Assembly (NCBI RefSeq): GCF_017832975.1
Contig: NZ_JAFIBI010000001.1
Coordinates: 2,232,001 to 2,296,000, forward strand
Direction of reading: 5' to 3'
Source: Arthrobacter sp. PvP023
Lineage (GTDB): Bacteria; Actinomycetota; Actinomycetes; Actinomycetales; Micrococcaceae
DNA: 64,000 nucleotides
Below, piece after piece: positions 1 through 8,199 of the stretch; within the stretch, counting starts at the first letter, position 1, and each line of letters opens with the position of its first letter. Below the pieces are notes generated by a model. The model saw only the letters and a program-made list of their open reading frames with translations, did no database searches and was not told the origin of the DNA. Made by a program: the position numbers and the translations under genes.

Positions 1-1406
1 TCACCGCCGGCCAGTCCGCCGTCGGGAAAACACTTGCGGAGGAGCTCTCGCAGGACAGCCCCATGAACCGGCTCCTCCAGGGCGAGGTGGGGTCAGGCAA
101 GACCATCGTCGCCCTGCGCGCAATGCTCCAGGTGGTTGACGCGGGGGGCCAGGCCGCCCTGCTGGCGCCCACGGAAGTCCTGGCCGCGCAGCACTTCGAA
201 TCCATCCGCAGGACCCTGGGTCCGCTGTCCCGGGACGGCCTGCTGGGCGGATCAGGTCCCGACGCAGTGCAGGTCACGCTGCTTACCGGATCGATGCCCA
301 CTGCTGCCCGCAAACAGGCCATGCTGGATGCCGCGTCAGGGACTGCCGGGATCGTGATCGGGACGCATGCCCTGCTGAGCGACAATGTCTCGTTCTACGA
401 CCTCGGCCTGATCGTGGTGGATGAACAGCACCGCTTCGGGGTGGAGCAGCGCGACGCCCTGCGTGCGAAGGCCAGCAAACCGCCCCACCTGCTCGTCATG
501 ACTGCCACGCCCATTCCGAGGACCGTGGCCATGACCGTGTTCGGCGATCTCGAAACCTCCGTGCTGGACGAACTCCCCGCGGGCCGTGCCCCCATTTCCA
601 CGCACGTCGTTGGCCTCGCCGAAAACCCCGGGTGGGCCGGACGTATCTGGTCCCGGTCCCGGGAGGAGATCGACGCCGGGCACCAGGTCTACGTGGTGTG
701 CCCCAAGATCGGCGAAGACGACGACGGCGACTTCAGCCCCGGGGAAGCGGAGCCTTCCGCGGCGGACCTGGAAGGTGACGGCCCGGCCCGCGAGCTCGCA
801 TCCGTCACCGCCGTCGTCGAACACCTGCAGGACGAACCCGCGCTGGCCGGTGTTCCGCTGGCACCGCTGCACGGCAGGCAGGATCCCGTGCTCAAATCCG
901 CAATGATGGCATCCTTCACGGCGAATGAAACCAAGCTGCTGGTGTCCACCACCGTGATCGAGGTCGGAGTTGATGTCCACAACGCCACACTGATGGTGAT
1001 CCTGGATGCGGACAGGTTCGGCATCTCCCAGCTGCACCAGCTGCGCGGACGGGTGGGCCGCGGCGGGCTGCCCGGCACCTGCCTTCTGGTCACCACGCTT
1101 GAGCCCGGACATCCCAGCCGCCGCCGCCTGGACGCCGTGGCGGCCACGACGGACGGCTTCGAGCTGTCGCAGGAGGACCTGAAGCTGCGCCGCGAAGGCG
1201 ACATCCTCGGCGCATCGCAGTCCGGCGGACGCTCCACGCTCAAGCTGCTGCGCGTGCTGGAGCATGAGGGCGTCATTGCCAAGGCACGCCGGGACGCGCA
1301 ACACATCGTGGCCGCCGATCCCGGCCTGACAGACCATTCCGCACTCGCGGAGGCAATCGATGAGTATTTGAACCCGGAAAAGGAGGCCTTCCTTGAGCGT
1401 GGCTAG
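1..1406 (+). CDS. recG: ATP-dependent DNA helicase RecG (5' end outside window)
   Basis: RecG unwinds and regresses stalled replication forks and branched recombination intermediates. Only the helicase part is present: the frame is open from base 3 with no start, so the N-terminal wedge domain lies upstream. Visible motifs are LTAGQ-type text just before the first in-window ATG (63), Walker A GSGKT near 90, the DEQH box at about 420, TATPIPRT near 505 and the C-terminal helicase motif QLRGRVGRG near 1040. The stop is TAG at 1404-1406. It is followed after 39 bases by rsmD, the usual actinobacterial neighbour. A truncation by the window edge, not a pseudogene. Confidence 0.97.
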   Translation, partial: TAGQSAVGKTLAEELSQDSPMNRLLQGEVGSGKTIVALRAMLQVVDAGGQAALLAPTEVLAAQHFESIRRTLGPLSRDGLLGGSGPDAVQVTLLTGSMPTAARKQAMLDAASGTAGIVIGTHALLSDNVSFYDLGLIVVDEQHRFGVEQRDALRAKASKPPHLLVMTATPIPRTVAMTVFGDLETSVLDELPAGRAPISTHVVGLAENPGWAGRIWSRSREEIDAGHQVYVVCPKIGEDDDGDFSPGEAEPSAADLEGDGPARELASVTAVVEHLQDEPALAGVPLAPLHGRQDPVLKSAMMASFTANETKLLVSTTVIEVGVDVHNATLMVILDADRFGISQLHQLRGRVGRGGLPGTCLLVTTLEPGHPSRRRLDAVAATTDGFELSQEDLKLRREGDILGASQSGGRSTLKLLRVLEHEGVIAKARRDAQHIVAADPGLTDHSALAEAIDEYLNPEKEAFLERG

Positions 1407-1445
1407 GACATGGTGTGTGGCTGGACATGACGGGACGGATCCGGC

Positions 1446-2024
1446 GTGAGCCGCATCATCGCCGGGGCCTGCGGGGGAATGCCGCTGGCCAGCGTGCCCG
1501 GGTCCCTGACCCGCCCCACCACCGACCGCGTCAAGGAAGCACTCTTTTCGCGCCTGGAGGCCTTCAATGTGGTGGCGGGTGCCCGCGTCCTGGATCTTTA
1601 TGCGGGCTCCGGCGCGCTGGGCGTGGAAAGTGCCAGCCGCGGGGCTGAAACTGTGGACCTCGTGGAGTTCGACGGGAAGGCCAGTGAGGTCTGCCAGCGC
1701 AATGCGGACCTTGTCAACGGGGCCGTTGGTCACAAGACGGTGTCTGTCCACCGCTCCCGGGTGGAGTCCTTCCTGGAAAGGACCGTGCCGGGCACGCTGT
1801 GGGACCTCGTGTTCCTGGACCCGCCGTATCCGCTGGACGAGCCCGCCATGGGCGCGGTCCTGGAGGAGCTGTCGCCGTACCTGGCAGAGTCTGCCGTCGT
1901 GGTGGTGGAGCGTTCGTCCCGCAGCCCGGAGCCGTCATGGCCTGCGTCGCTGGAGCGGTTCGCCGAGAAGAAATACGGCGAGACCAAGCTCTGGTTTGCC
2001 GAACCCGTGGGCGGCGGCAGCTGA
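1446..2024 (+). CDS. rsmD: 16S rRNA (guanine(966)-N2)-methyltransferase RsmD
   Basis: SAM-dependent methyltransferase that modifies G966 of 16S rRNA in the 30S subunit. The 192-residue protein has the family length. The SAM-binding loop DLYAGSG is at residues 50-56 and the catalytic N-methyltransferase motif DPPY at 125-128, typical of N2-guanine enzymes. The start is GTG at 1446, opening with SRIIAG, which is the conserved beginning of the family. It lies directly after recG. In many actinobacteria coaD follows immediately; here three minus-strand genes sit between. Its stop is one base from the stop of the convergent gene, so no terminator fits there. Confidence 0.96.
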   Translation: MSRIIAGACGGMPLASVPGSLTRPTTDRVKEALFSRLEAFNVVAGARVLDLYAGSGALGVESASRGAETVDLVEFDGKASEVCQRNADLVNGAVGHKTVSVHRSRVESFLERTVPGTLWDLVFLDPPYPLDEPAMGAVLEELSPYLAESAVVVVERSSRSPEPSWPASLERFAEKKYGETKLWFAEPVGGGS

Positions 2025-2025
2025 C

Positions 2026-2817
2026 TTAGTCCGAGATCGCGTCGAGGTCCACGCCGGCCAGCACCTTCGCGGGGTGCGGACCGCGTGCCGCCAGCTCCTG
2101 GGTCCATTCCGCAGGCCACGGACGCCTTGTGCCGGCAAGGATGATGTTGCCGGGATGCCGCCCGGCGAACATCCCGGACTCGGCGAAAGCGGCGACACCG
2201 CCCATGACCTGCCGCATGGCTGCCACCTGGCTCCGTACCAGGGTCAGCCCCGGTTCATCGCCCACGTTGACGATCAGTACCCCGCGTGGCGTCAGCCTGG
2301 CCGCAGCCTCCTCGTAGAAACCGGCACAGGCAATGTGCTCCGGCGCCTCCGGCCCGGAGAATATGTCCAGGATCACGACGTCGAAACGCAGTTCAGCCGG
2401 CAGTTCCGCCAGAGCGTCCCGTGCGTCGCCGATCAACGTGTGCAGCACCGTTCCGTCCGGCATGGGCAACTGCTGCAGGACGAAGTCCAGCAGCTCGCGT
2501 TCGAGCTCGACGGCGTACTGCAGGGACCCCGGGCGGGTCGCCTGGATGTAGCGGGCCAGCGTCAGCGCCCCGGCTCCAAGGTGCAGCGCGTTGACCGGTT
2601 CGCCGGCAGGCGCCGCCAGATCCACGACGTGCCCGATCCGGCGGAGGTACTCGTAGAAGATTTCGCCCGGCTCGGCGAGGTTCACGTGGGACTGCTCCGC
2701 TCCGCCGATACTCAGCACATAGGACCCCGGGGTAAAGGCATCCGGTTCGATGGTGGCGTGCTGTCCGGTGGTCCGGAGGAAACGTGATCCCGCCGGCGTC
2801 CGGGCGGGCATCGTCAC
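2026..2817 (-). CDS. Spermidine synthase-like SAM-binding protein
   Basis: A 263-residue Rossmann-fold methyltransferase-type protein of the polyamine-synthase superfamily. The SAM-binding strand-loop reads LHLGAGA at residues 78-84, an acidic loop VELE at 103-106, GDARD at 130-134 and DIFSG at 151-155. True SpeE enzymes normally carry a GGGDG-type loop and an Asp that activates the amine; neither is evident, so polyamine synthesis is doubtful and a methyltransferase or orphan role is possible. The ATG overlaps the stop of the upstream aminotransferase as ATGA (2814-2817), implying translational coupling. Last gene of a three-gene minus-strand unit. Fold assignment is good; substrate unknown. 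Confidence 0.8.
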   Translation of the reverse strand: MTMPARTPAGSRFLRTTGQHATIEPDAFTPGSYVLSIGGAEQSHVNLAEPGEIFYEYLRRIGHVVDLAAPAGEPVNALHLGAGALTLARYIQATRPGSLQYAVELERELLDFVLQQLPMPDGTVLHTLIGDARDALAELPAELRFDVVILDIFSGPEAPEHIACAGFYEEAAARLTPRGVLIVNVGDEPGLTLVRSQVAAMRQVMGGVAAFAESGMFAGRHPGNIILAGTRRPWPAEWTQELAARGPHPAKVLAGVDLDAISD

Positions 2818-4022
2818 AGCCTGTCCCGGAGGGTGGCGAGCCGTGATGCGGCCTCCTCGAGGACCTCGGTCTTCTTGCAGAACGCGAAGCGGAGCAGGCT
2901 GCGGGTCCGTTCGGCGCCCGCAGGATGGCAGAAGACGGGAACCGGGATGGCGGCAACCCCCACCAGTTCCGGAAGCCTCCGGGCCAAGTCGACGGAATCC
3001 GAGATTCCCAGGGGAGCCGTGTCCACATTCACGAAGTAGGTTCCCTGCGGTGTGAAGACGTCCAGGCCGGCGGCCTTCAACCCGTCGCTGAGGATGTCCC
3101 GTTTGCGCCTGAGTGTCTCGGAGATCCCGCTGTAGAAGTCGTCGGGCAGGGCGAGCCCCACGGCGATGGCGCCCTGGAACGGCGTGCCGGAGCTGTAGCT
3201 GAGGAACTGTTTCACCGTCCTGATGGCGGATACGAGGTGTTCCGGTCCGCTCAGCCAGCCGATTTTCCAGCCCGTAAAGGAGAAGGTCTTCCCGGCGGAA
3301 GAGATGGTGACGGTCCTCCCGGCGGCTCCGGGCAGCGTTGCCACCGGGATGTGCTGTTCCCCGAACGTCAGGTGCTCGTAGACCTCATCGGTGATGATGA
3401 CGGCGTCGTGCCTGGCGGCAAGTTCGACGACGCGCTGGAGAACCTCACGCGGAAAGACCGCGCCGGTGGGGTTGTGCGGATTATTGATCAGCACAACTTT
3501 CGTGCGGTTGCTGAAGGCCGCTTCCAGGGCCGCCATGTCCGGCATGAAATCCGGAGCGAGCAGCGGAGCTGTCACATGCGTGGCTCCCGCCAGCCCGATC
3601 ATGGCGCCGTAGGAGTCGTAGAAGGGTTCAAAAGTGAGCACCTCGTCACCGTGCTCCACGAGGGCCAGCAACGAGGCAGCGATGGCTTCGGTGGCGCCCG
3701 TCGTGACGATGATCTCAGTCTCCGGATCCGGCGTGAGCCCGTAGAACCGCTGCTGGTGCGCCGAGATGGCCTCCCGGAGGGGAAGTATTCCCTTGCCGGG
3801 TGCGTATTGGTTGGCGCCGGAGGCGATCGCCGCCTGGGCGGCCGCTTTGATTTCCATCGGACCGTCCTCATCGGGGAAGCCCTGGCCAAGGTTGATGGCG
3901 CCGGTCCGGACCGCGAGGGTGGTCATCTCCTCGAAGATCGTCACCCCGAGGGTGCCGTTGGCTGCCAGGAGATTGGCACCCGACGCTGCCCGCTGCCACG
4001 GTGCCGGAACTGTTGCGTTCAC
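2814..4022 (-). CDS. PLP-dependent aminotransferase, class I/II
   Basis: Fold-type I aminotransferase of about 402 residues, closest in style to the DapC/kynurenine/methionine aminotransferase group. With the chosen start, the GQGFPD segment is near residues 47-52, NPHNPTG at 171-177, DEVY at 202-205 and the PLP-lysine in SSAGKTFSFTGWK at Lys235. The open frame extends upstream to 4217, but the GTG at 4022 overlaps the stop of the SDR as GTGA, and protein text upstream of it is low-complexity. The downstream gene is coupled by ATGA. Substrate cannot be read from the sequence: N-succinyl-LL-diaminopimelate, methionine or kynurenine are all possible. Confidence 0.9.
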   Translation of the reverse strand: MNATVPAPWQRAASGANLLAANGTLGVTIFEEMTTLAVRTGAINLGQGFPDEDGPMEIKAAAQAAIASGANQYAPGKGILPLREAISAHQQRFYGLTPDPETEIIVTTGATEAIAASLLALVEHGDEVLTFEPFYDSYGAMIGLAGATHVTAPLLAPDFMPDMAALEAAFSNRTKVVLINNPHNPTGAVFPREVLQRVVELAARHDAVIITDEVYEHLTFGEQHIPVATLPGAAGRTVTISSAGKTFSFTGWKIGWLSGPEHLVSAIRTVKQFLSYSSGTPFQGAIAVGLALPDDFYSGISETLRRKRDILSDGLKAAGLDVFTPQGTYFVNVDTAPLGISDSVDLARRLPELVGVAAIPVPVFCHPAGAERTRSLLRFAFCKKTEVLEEAASRLATLRDRL

Positions 4023-4894
4023 TGTCTGCCTGCCTGTCGGTTGGAGGCGGCGTCCTCTGCGCGCCCGGTGAATTTTTCCATGCCGGCGTAGATCCGGAAG
4101 ACCCGACCGCCGATGAAGTCCCATACGCGGACCGGGAGGATTCCCCGCAGGACCTTGCCAAGATTGGCCGTCGCCGGAGCAATGAGGAGCGGGCGGCCAG
4201 CGGCCATGGCCCGCCATGCCCGGTCGACGGCGTTATGGGGAGTCATGAGCGGCGTGAGCAGGGGGCCGCGGGCGCCGGCGAACATTCCGGTGGAAATGTA
4301 GCTCGGACAGAAGGTGGTGACCCGCAGATGCCGGTAGCCTTCCTGTTCCAATTCAAGCCGCAGCGAGTCGCTCCAGCCCACTACAGCCCACTTGGAGGCT
4401 GCGTAAACGCTCATCCTGGGGTTGGAGACCGTGCCGGCGGCGGAGGCGACGTTCAGGATCCGGCGGGCGCGCCCGCCGTCGGCCATCATGTCCGGAAGGA
4501 AGGCAAGGGTGGCGTACATCGGCGCCAGCGCGTTGACGTCCATGGTCAACGCAATGTCAGGGCCGGGCCGGTGTTCCCAGAAGAAGGCACCGCGCACGAT
4601 TCCAGCGTTGTTAATAAGTAGGGTAAGGGCGCCTTCCGCCCGGCATTCCCGCGCGGCCTCGGCGATGGCGGCACGGTCTGCAAGATCCACGGCGCGGGCG
4701 ACGGCCCGGGCGCCAAGCGCAGTGACTTCGTGGGCAACGCCCTCGAGTCCGGCAGCGTCCACGTCCCACAGGATCACCACTGCGGCGCCTTCGCTCGCGG
4801 CGCGTAGTGCGTGCAGCCGGCCCATGCCCATGGCTGCGCCGGTGACCAGCACCACGCCCCCTGCAACAGTGAAGGGAATGTTCGACTCGGGCAT
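4019..4894 (-). CDS. Short-chain dehydrogenase/reductase (SDR)
   Basis: Classical SDR of 291 residues, an NAD(P)-dependent oxidoreductase. Cofactor loop TGAAMGMG is at residues 18-25, NNAG at 95-98, catalytic Ser151 in NVASAAG, and Tyr164/Lys168 in YAASK. The C-terminal extension (about residues 220-291), with a hydrophobic patch followed by an amphipathic tail, is longer than in the 250-residue core family and may aid membrane association. First gene of the coupled block with the aminotransferase and the spermidine-synthase-like gene, and divergent from coaD with only 43 bases between the starts. Substrate unknown. Confidence 0.88.
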   Translation of the reverse strand: MPESNIPFTVAGGVVLVTGAAMGMGRLHALRAASEGAAVVILWDVDAAGLEGVAHEVTALGARAVARAVDLADRAAIAEAARECRAEGALTLLINNAGIVRGAFFWEHRPGPDIALTMDVNALAPMYATLAFLPDMMADGGRARRILNVASAAGTVSNPRMSVYAASKWAVVGWSDSLRLELEQEGYRHLRVTTFCPSYISTGMFAGARGPLLTPLMTPHNAVDRAWRAMAAGRPLLIAPATANLGKVLRGILPVRVWDFIGGRVFRIYAGMEKFTGRAEDAASNRQAGRQ

Positions 4895-4937
4895 CCAGTC
4901 ATGTTATCCCGCTCGAGGGATGCGGTAGGTTCGGAAC

Positions 4938-5438
4938 ATGAGACGCGCCGTATGCCCAGGCTCCTTCGACCCGATCCACAATGGCCACCTGGAAGTCATC
5001 GCCCGGGCCGCAGGCCTCTTTGACGAAGTCATCGTGGCGGTGTCCACCAACTACGCCAAGAAGTACCGCTTCCCGCTGGAGGAACGGATCGACATGGCCC
5101 GGGAGACCCTCGCGTCGCTGCGCGGCATTGTGGTGGAGCCGGTGGGCGAAGGGCTGCTGGCCGAATACTGCAGGCAGCGGGGTGTGTCCGCAATTGTGAA
5201 GGGCCTTCGATCGTCGTCGGACTTTGACTACGAGCTCCCGATGGCAACCATGAACCGGCAGCTGAGCGGCGTGGAAACGGTCTTCCTTCCCACCGAGGGC
5301 CACTACCTCCACTTGTCGTCAACGCTCATTAAGGAAGTCTTTAGCCTCGGCGGCAACGTGTCCGAGTATGTGCCGCGATCAGTGTTGAAACGGCTGCTGG
5401 CGGGCGAGTCGTCCCCGGATCAGCCCGGCAGAGGGTAG
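4938..5438 (+). CDS. coaD: Pantetheine-phosphate adenylyltransferase
   Basis: Penultimate enzyme of coenzyme A synthesis: 4'-phosphopantetheine plus ATP gives dephospho-CoA. The 166-residue protein has the normal length. The nucleotidyltransferase signature FDPIHNGH is at residues 10-17, KGLR at 88-91 and the SSTLIKE motif at 127-133. ATG start at 4938 gives the conserved opening RRAVCPGSFDP. It shares a 43-base divergent promoter region with the SDR. The last ten residues (after AGESS) are a short variable tail. Confidence 0.97.
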   Translation: MRRAVCPGSFDPIHNGHLEVIARAAGLFDEVIVAVSTNYAKKYRFPLEERIDMARETLASLRGIVVEPVGEGLLAEYCRQRGVSAIVKGLRSSSDFDYELPMATMNRQLSGVETVFLPTEGHYLHLSSTLIKEVFSLGGNVSEYVPRSVLKRLLAGESSPDQPGRG

Positions 5439-5526
5439 GCTTGATCGGTACGCAACGGCCCCTGCCGGTTTTGCGGCCCATTCCCTGTCCGTCCCGCGGT
5501 GCTCAACTGCGTGGCATTCAGCCGGT

Positions 5527-5556
5527 TTGAGTCCGCCCGGAAGATCAGGCTAAGAT
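5527..5556 (+). promoter_or_regulatory. Probable promoter of DUF177-rpmF operon
   Basis: TTGAGT (5527-5532) and TAAGAT (5551-5556) are separated by 18 bases, a good match to a housekeeping sigma-factor promoter. It lies about 35 bases upstream of the start region of the DUF177 gene and is the only such pair in the coaD-DUF177 gap. Inferred from consensus only. Confidence 0.6.
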
Positions 5557-5589
5557 AGTACGTCGGTCATATGTTCAACAGGAGTTCTC

Positions 5590-6138
5590 ATTAAACGAGA
5601 TGCTAGTTCGCCCTTGGCGTTCGACGTCAAGGACCTCGGGCGCAGCCCGGGGAGCATGCGGACGCTGAAAGAACATGTACCCGCACCAGCTGAGCTTGGT
5701 GTGGCACTCATTGGCGTTCAGGAAGGCTCGGATGTCGGGCTGGATCTGCGGCTGGAGGCCGTACACGAAGGAATTCTGGTATCAGGAACCGTTCACGTCG
5801 AAGTAACCGGCGAGTGCGGCCGATGCCTGGATCCCCTTGCGTATGACCTCGAGGTCGATGTGCAAGAACTTTTCTTCTACGAGGACGCCCAGTTCTCCGC
5901 CGAAGAAGACGAAGAAGAGCAATATCGAATCGAGCACGATTTAATCGATCTTGAGCCGGTGTTGCGGGACGCGGTTATAACCATGCTGCCGTTCCAGCCG
6001 GTGTGCCGGGAAGACTGCCAGGGCCTTTGCTCCGAATGCGGAGTACGCCTGGAAGACGAGCCGGGGCATCACCACGAGGTCGTAGATCCTCGCTGGGCTG
6101 CCCTAGCTGACTTGGCTAAGCCTGACCGGCAAAATTGA
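5590..6138 (+). CDS. DUF177/YceD family protein, probable ATT start
   Basis: Member of the YceD/DUF177 family, which is almost always encoded directly before rpmF and has been linked to 23S rRNA accumulation. About 182 residues. Cysteines cluster as CGRC in the middle and C-X3-C-X3-C-X2-C (CREDCQGLCSEC) near the end, likely a metal site. Start choice is unusual: the first conventional start in frame is TTG at 5614 but it has no Shine-Dalgarno, while AGGAG (5580-5584) sits five bases before an in-frame ATT at 5590. No ATG or GTG exists between the upstream stop at 5551 and 5614. Acidic stretch EEDEEEQ near residue 105. Cotranscribed with rpmF. Confidence 0.88.
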   Translation: MKRDASSPLAFDVKDLGRSPGSMRTLKEHVPAPAELGVALIGVQEGSDVGLDLRLEAVHEGILVSGTVHVEVTGECGRCLDPLAYDLEVDVQELFFYEDAQFSAEEDEEEQYRIEHDLIDLEPVLRDAVITMLPFQPVCREDCQGLCSECGVRLEDEPGHHHEVVDPRWAALADLAKPDRQN

Positions 6139-6174
6139 TTTGTAAGTGTTTTTCTAGAGAGAAATGAGTTAGCC

Positions 6175-6378
6175 GTGGCTGTCCCGAAGCGGAAAATGTC
6201 TCGCTCGAATACCCGCGCCCGCCGCTCCCAGTGGAAGGCAACCGCCCCCCACCTGGTGAAGACCGTTGAGAACGGCCAGGTTACGTACAGCCTGCCGCAC
6301 CAGGCAAAGGTCGTTACCGACTCGGCTGGCACTGCGCTGTTCCTTGAGTACAAGGGCCGCAAGGTCGCGGACGTCTAA
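6175..6378 (+). CDS. rpmF: 50S ribosomal protein L32
   Basis: Small basic ribosomal protein of the large subunit, 67 residues. The start is GTG at 6175, giving [13 protein letters not shown], the family hallmark. No CXXC zinc pair is present in the middle, so this is the zinc-independent (C-minus) form. It follows the DUF177 gene by 36 bases and precedes rnc by 18, a conserved arrangement. Confidence 0.97.
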   Translation: MAVPKRKMSRSNTRARRSQWKATAPHLVKTVENGQVTYSLPHQAKVVTDSAGTALFLEYKGRKVADV

Positions 6379-6396
6379 TCGGCCCACTGGCTGAAC

Positions 6397-7119
6397 ATGA
6401 CGTCTTCAACTGAAGAGCTTTTGAAGCGTCTCGGTGTCTCTATTGATGCCGGGACGCTTCGTCTTGCTCTGACACATCGTTCGTATGCCTACGAAAACGG
6501 CGGCATACCCACCAACGAGCGCCTCGAGTTCCTGGGTGATTCCATCCTGGGCTTTTCCGTGACGGATGCCCTGTACCGCGACAACCCTGCACTGCCTGAG
6601 GGTGACCTCGCGAAGCGGCGTTCAGCTGTGGTCAGCACCAGGGCGCTTGCCGGAATCGGCCGCAGCCTTGGCATCGGCGAGTACATCTACCTCGGGCAGG
6701 GCGAAAAGCTCACCGACGGCAAGAACAAGGCCTCCATCCTGGCGGACACCATGGAAGCGCTCATTGGCGCCACCTACGTGTCCAACGACATCGAGACGGC
6801 GCGCCAACTGGTCATGCGGCTGATCGGCCCGCTGCTGCAGGACGCCGCTGCCCTTGGTGCAGGCACCGACTGGAAGACCAGCATCCAGGAACTGGCGGCA
6901 AGCCGCCAGCTGGGCAGCATCTACTACGCCGTGGAAGGTTCCGGCCCGGACCACGCACGGACCTTTGTCGCCGTGCTCCGGATCGGCGGGACCGACTACG
7001 GGCAGGGTGCCGGACGTTCCAAGAAGGAAGCGGAGCAGGAAGCTGCCGCTGACGCCTGGCGGAAGCTGTCCGTTGCCGGGACGTCAAGTCTTCCGGCGGA
7101 ATCCGAAGCCGGCCTCTAG
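6397..7119 (+). CDS. rnc: Ribonuclease III
   Basis: Double-strand-specific endoribonuclease that processes rRNA precursors and structured mRNAs. 240 residues. The signature [13 protein letters not shown] occupies residues 40-52, with metal ligands Glu44 and Asp48; Asp117 and Glu120 in DTMEALIGA complete the catalytic set. The C-terminal double-stranded RNA-binding domain runs from about 155 to 228 (DWKTSIQEL to [10 protein letters not shown]). It lies between rpmF and mutM in the same orientation. Confidence 0.97.
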   Translation: MTSSTEELLKRLGVSIDAGTLRLALTHRSYAYENGGIPTNERLEFLGDSILGFSVTDALYRDNPALPEGDLAKRRSAVVSTRALAGIGRSLGIGEYIYLGQGEKLTDGKNKASILADTMEALIGATYVSNDIETARQLVMRLIGPLLQDAAALGAGTDWKTSIQELAASRQLGSIYYAVEGSGPDHARTFVAVLRIGGTDYGQGAGRSKKEAEQEAAADAWRKLSVAGTSSLPAESEAGL

Positions 7120-7127
7120 GTCTTTCC

Positions 7128-8108
7128 GTGCCCGAACTGCCGGAAGTCGAAGTTGTCCGCCGCGGCCTGGTGAGCTGGGTCCGCGGCAGGACAATCACCT
7201 CTGTCGACGTCCTGGATCCGCGTTCAATCCGGCGGCACGCCCTCGGCGCCCAGGACTTTGCCGGCAACCTCGAAGGCGCCCGGGTGCTGGACGTGGTGCG
7301 CCGCGGAAAGTTCCTCTGGCTTCCGCTTGAGGAGGCTACCGCGGGGCAGCCAGATGCGGACGGTGTCCCGGCAGCGGGCATGACCCGGCCGGGAGTAGCG
7401 CTCATGGCCCACCTGGGAATGAGCGGCCAGCTGCTGATGCAGGATTCCCTCGTGCCGGATGAGAAGCACCTGAAAGTCCGCCTGCGGCTGAGCCCCGCCG
7501 ATGGCATGCCGGAACAGCTTCGATTCGTGGACCAACGCATCTTTGGCGGCCTGTTCGTCACATCGCTGGTACCAACAGACGACGGCGGACCCGGCGGCCT
7601 GGGGGAGACCCCGTCGCCCTTCATTGCCGGGGAAGCCTCCCACATTGCCCGGGATCCCCTGGATCCCCATTTTTCCTTTGATTCCTTTTACCGCCGGCTG
7701 CGCGCCCGGAAGACCGGGCTCAAACGGGCGCTACTGGACCAGGGACTCGTTTCCGGGATCGGCAACATCTATGCGGACGAGGCACTGTGGCGTGCCCGCC
7801 TCCATTACGCCCGGCCCACCGACACGCTCCGCCGCGCCGATGCGGTGCGGGTTCTCGACGCCGCCCGTGAGGTCATGCTGGACGCCCTGGCCGCCGGCGG
7901 GACAAGCTTCGACTCCCTCTACGTCAACGTAAACGGCGCCTCCGGGTACTTTGACCGGTCGCTTAACGCGTACGGCAGGGAAAACCAGGAGTGTAAACGC
8001 TGCGCCGCTGCAGGCATCGTCAGCCTGATGAAGCGCGAACAATTCATGAACCGGTCGTCCTATACCTGCCCCGTTTGCCAGCCGCGTCCCCGCAACGGCC
8101 GGTGGTGA
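7128..8108 (+). CDS. mutM: Formamidopyrimidine-DNA glycosylase (Fpg/MutM)
   Basis: Bifunctional base-excision repair glycosylase/AP lyase that removes 8-oxoguanine and formamidopyrimidines. 326 residues. The protein begins PELPEVEVV, with the catalytic N-terminal proline and Glu after Met removal; the GTG start at 7128 is therefore fixed. The helix-two-turn-helix segment [12 protein letters not shown] lies near residues 210-221. A C-terminal zinc finger has Cys289, Cys292, Cys314 and Cys317. It is somewhat longer than usual because of an insert around residues 140-165 (PTDDGGPGG region). Same operon direction as rnc. Confidence 0.96.
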   Translation: MPELPEVEVVRRGLVSWVRGRTITSVDVLDPRSIRRHALGAQDFAGNLEGARVLDVVRRGKFLWLPLEEATAGQPDADGVPAAGMTRPGVALMAHLGMSGQLLMQDSLVPDEKHLKVRLRLSPADGMPEQLRFVDQRIFGGLFVTSLVPTDDGGPGGLGETPSPFIAGEASHIARDPLDPHFSFDSFYRRLRARKTGLKRALLDQGLVSGIGNIYADEALWRARLHYARPTDTLRRADAVRVLDAAREVMLDALAAGGTSFDSLYVNVNGASGYFDRSLNAYGRENQECKRCAAAGIVSLMKREQFMNRSSYTCPVCQPRPRNGRW

Positions 8109-8199
8109 GCCAAGGCCAAAATCCGGGCCTTGTCATAGGCACGCAGTAGATTTAAGCCGGGAACAGACCGCTTCAGCCATTCAGGAGATCCGAACCACC

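Noticed and set aside
336..1751. 471-codon minus-strand frame opposite recG/rsmD
   Set aside because: Shadow of two genes with intact motifs; crosses the recG-rsmD boundary.
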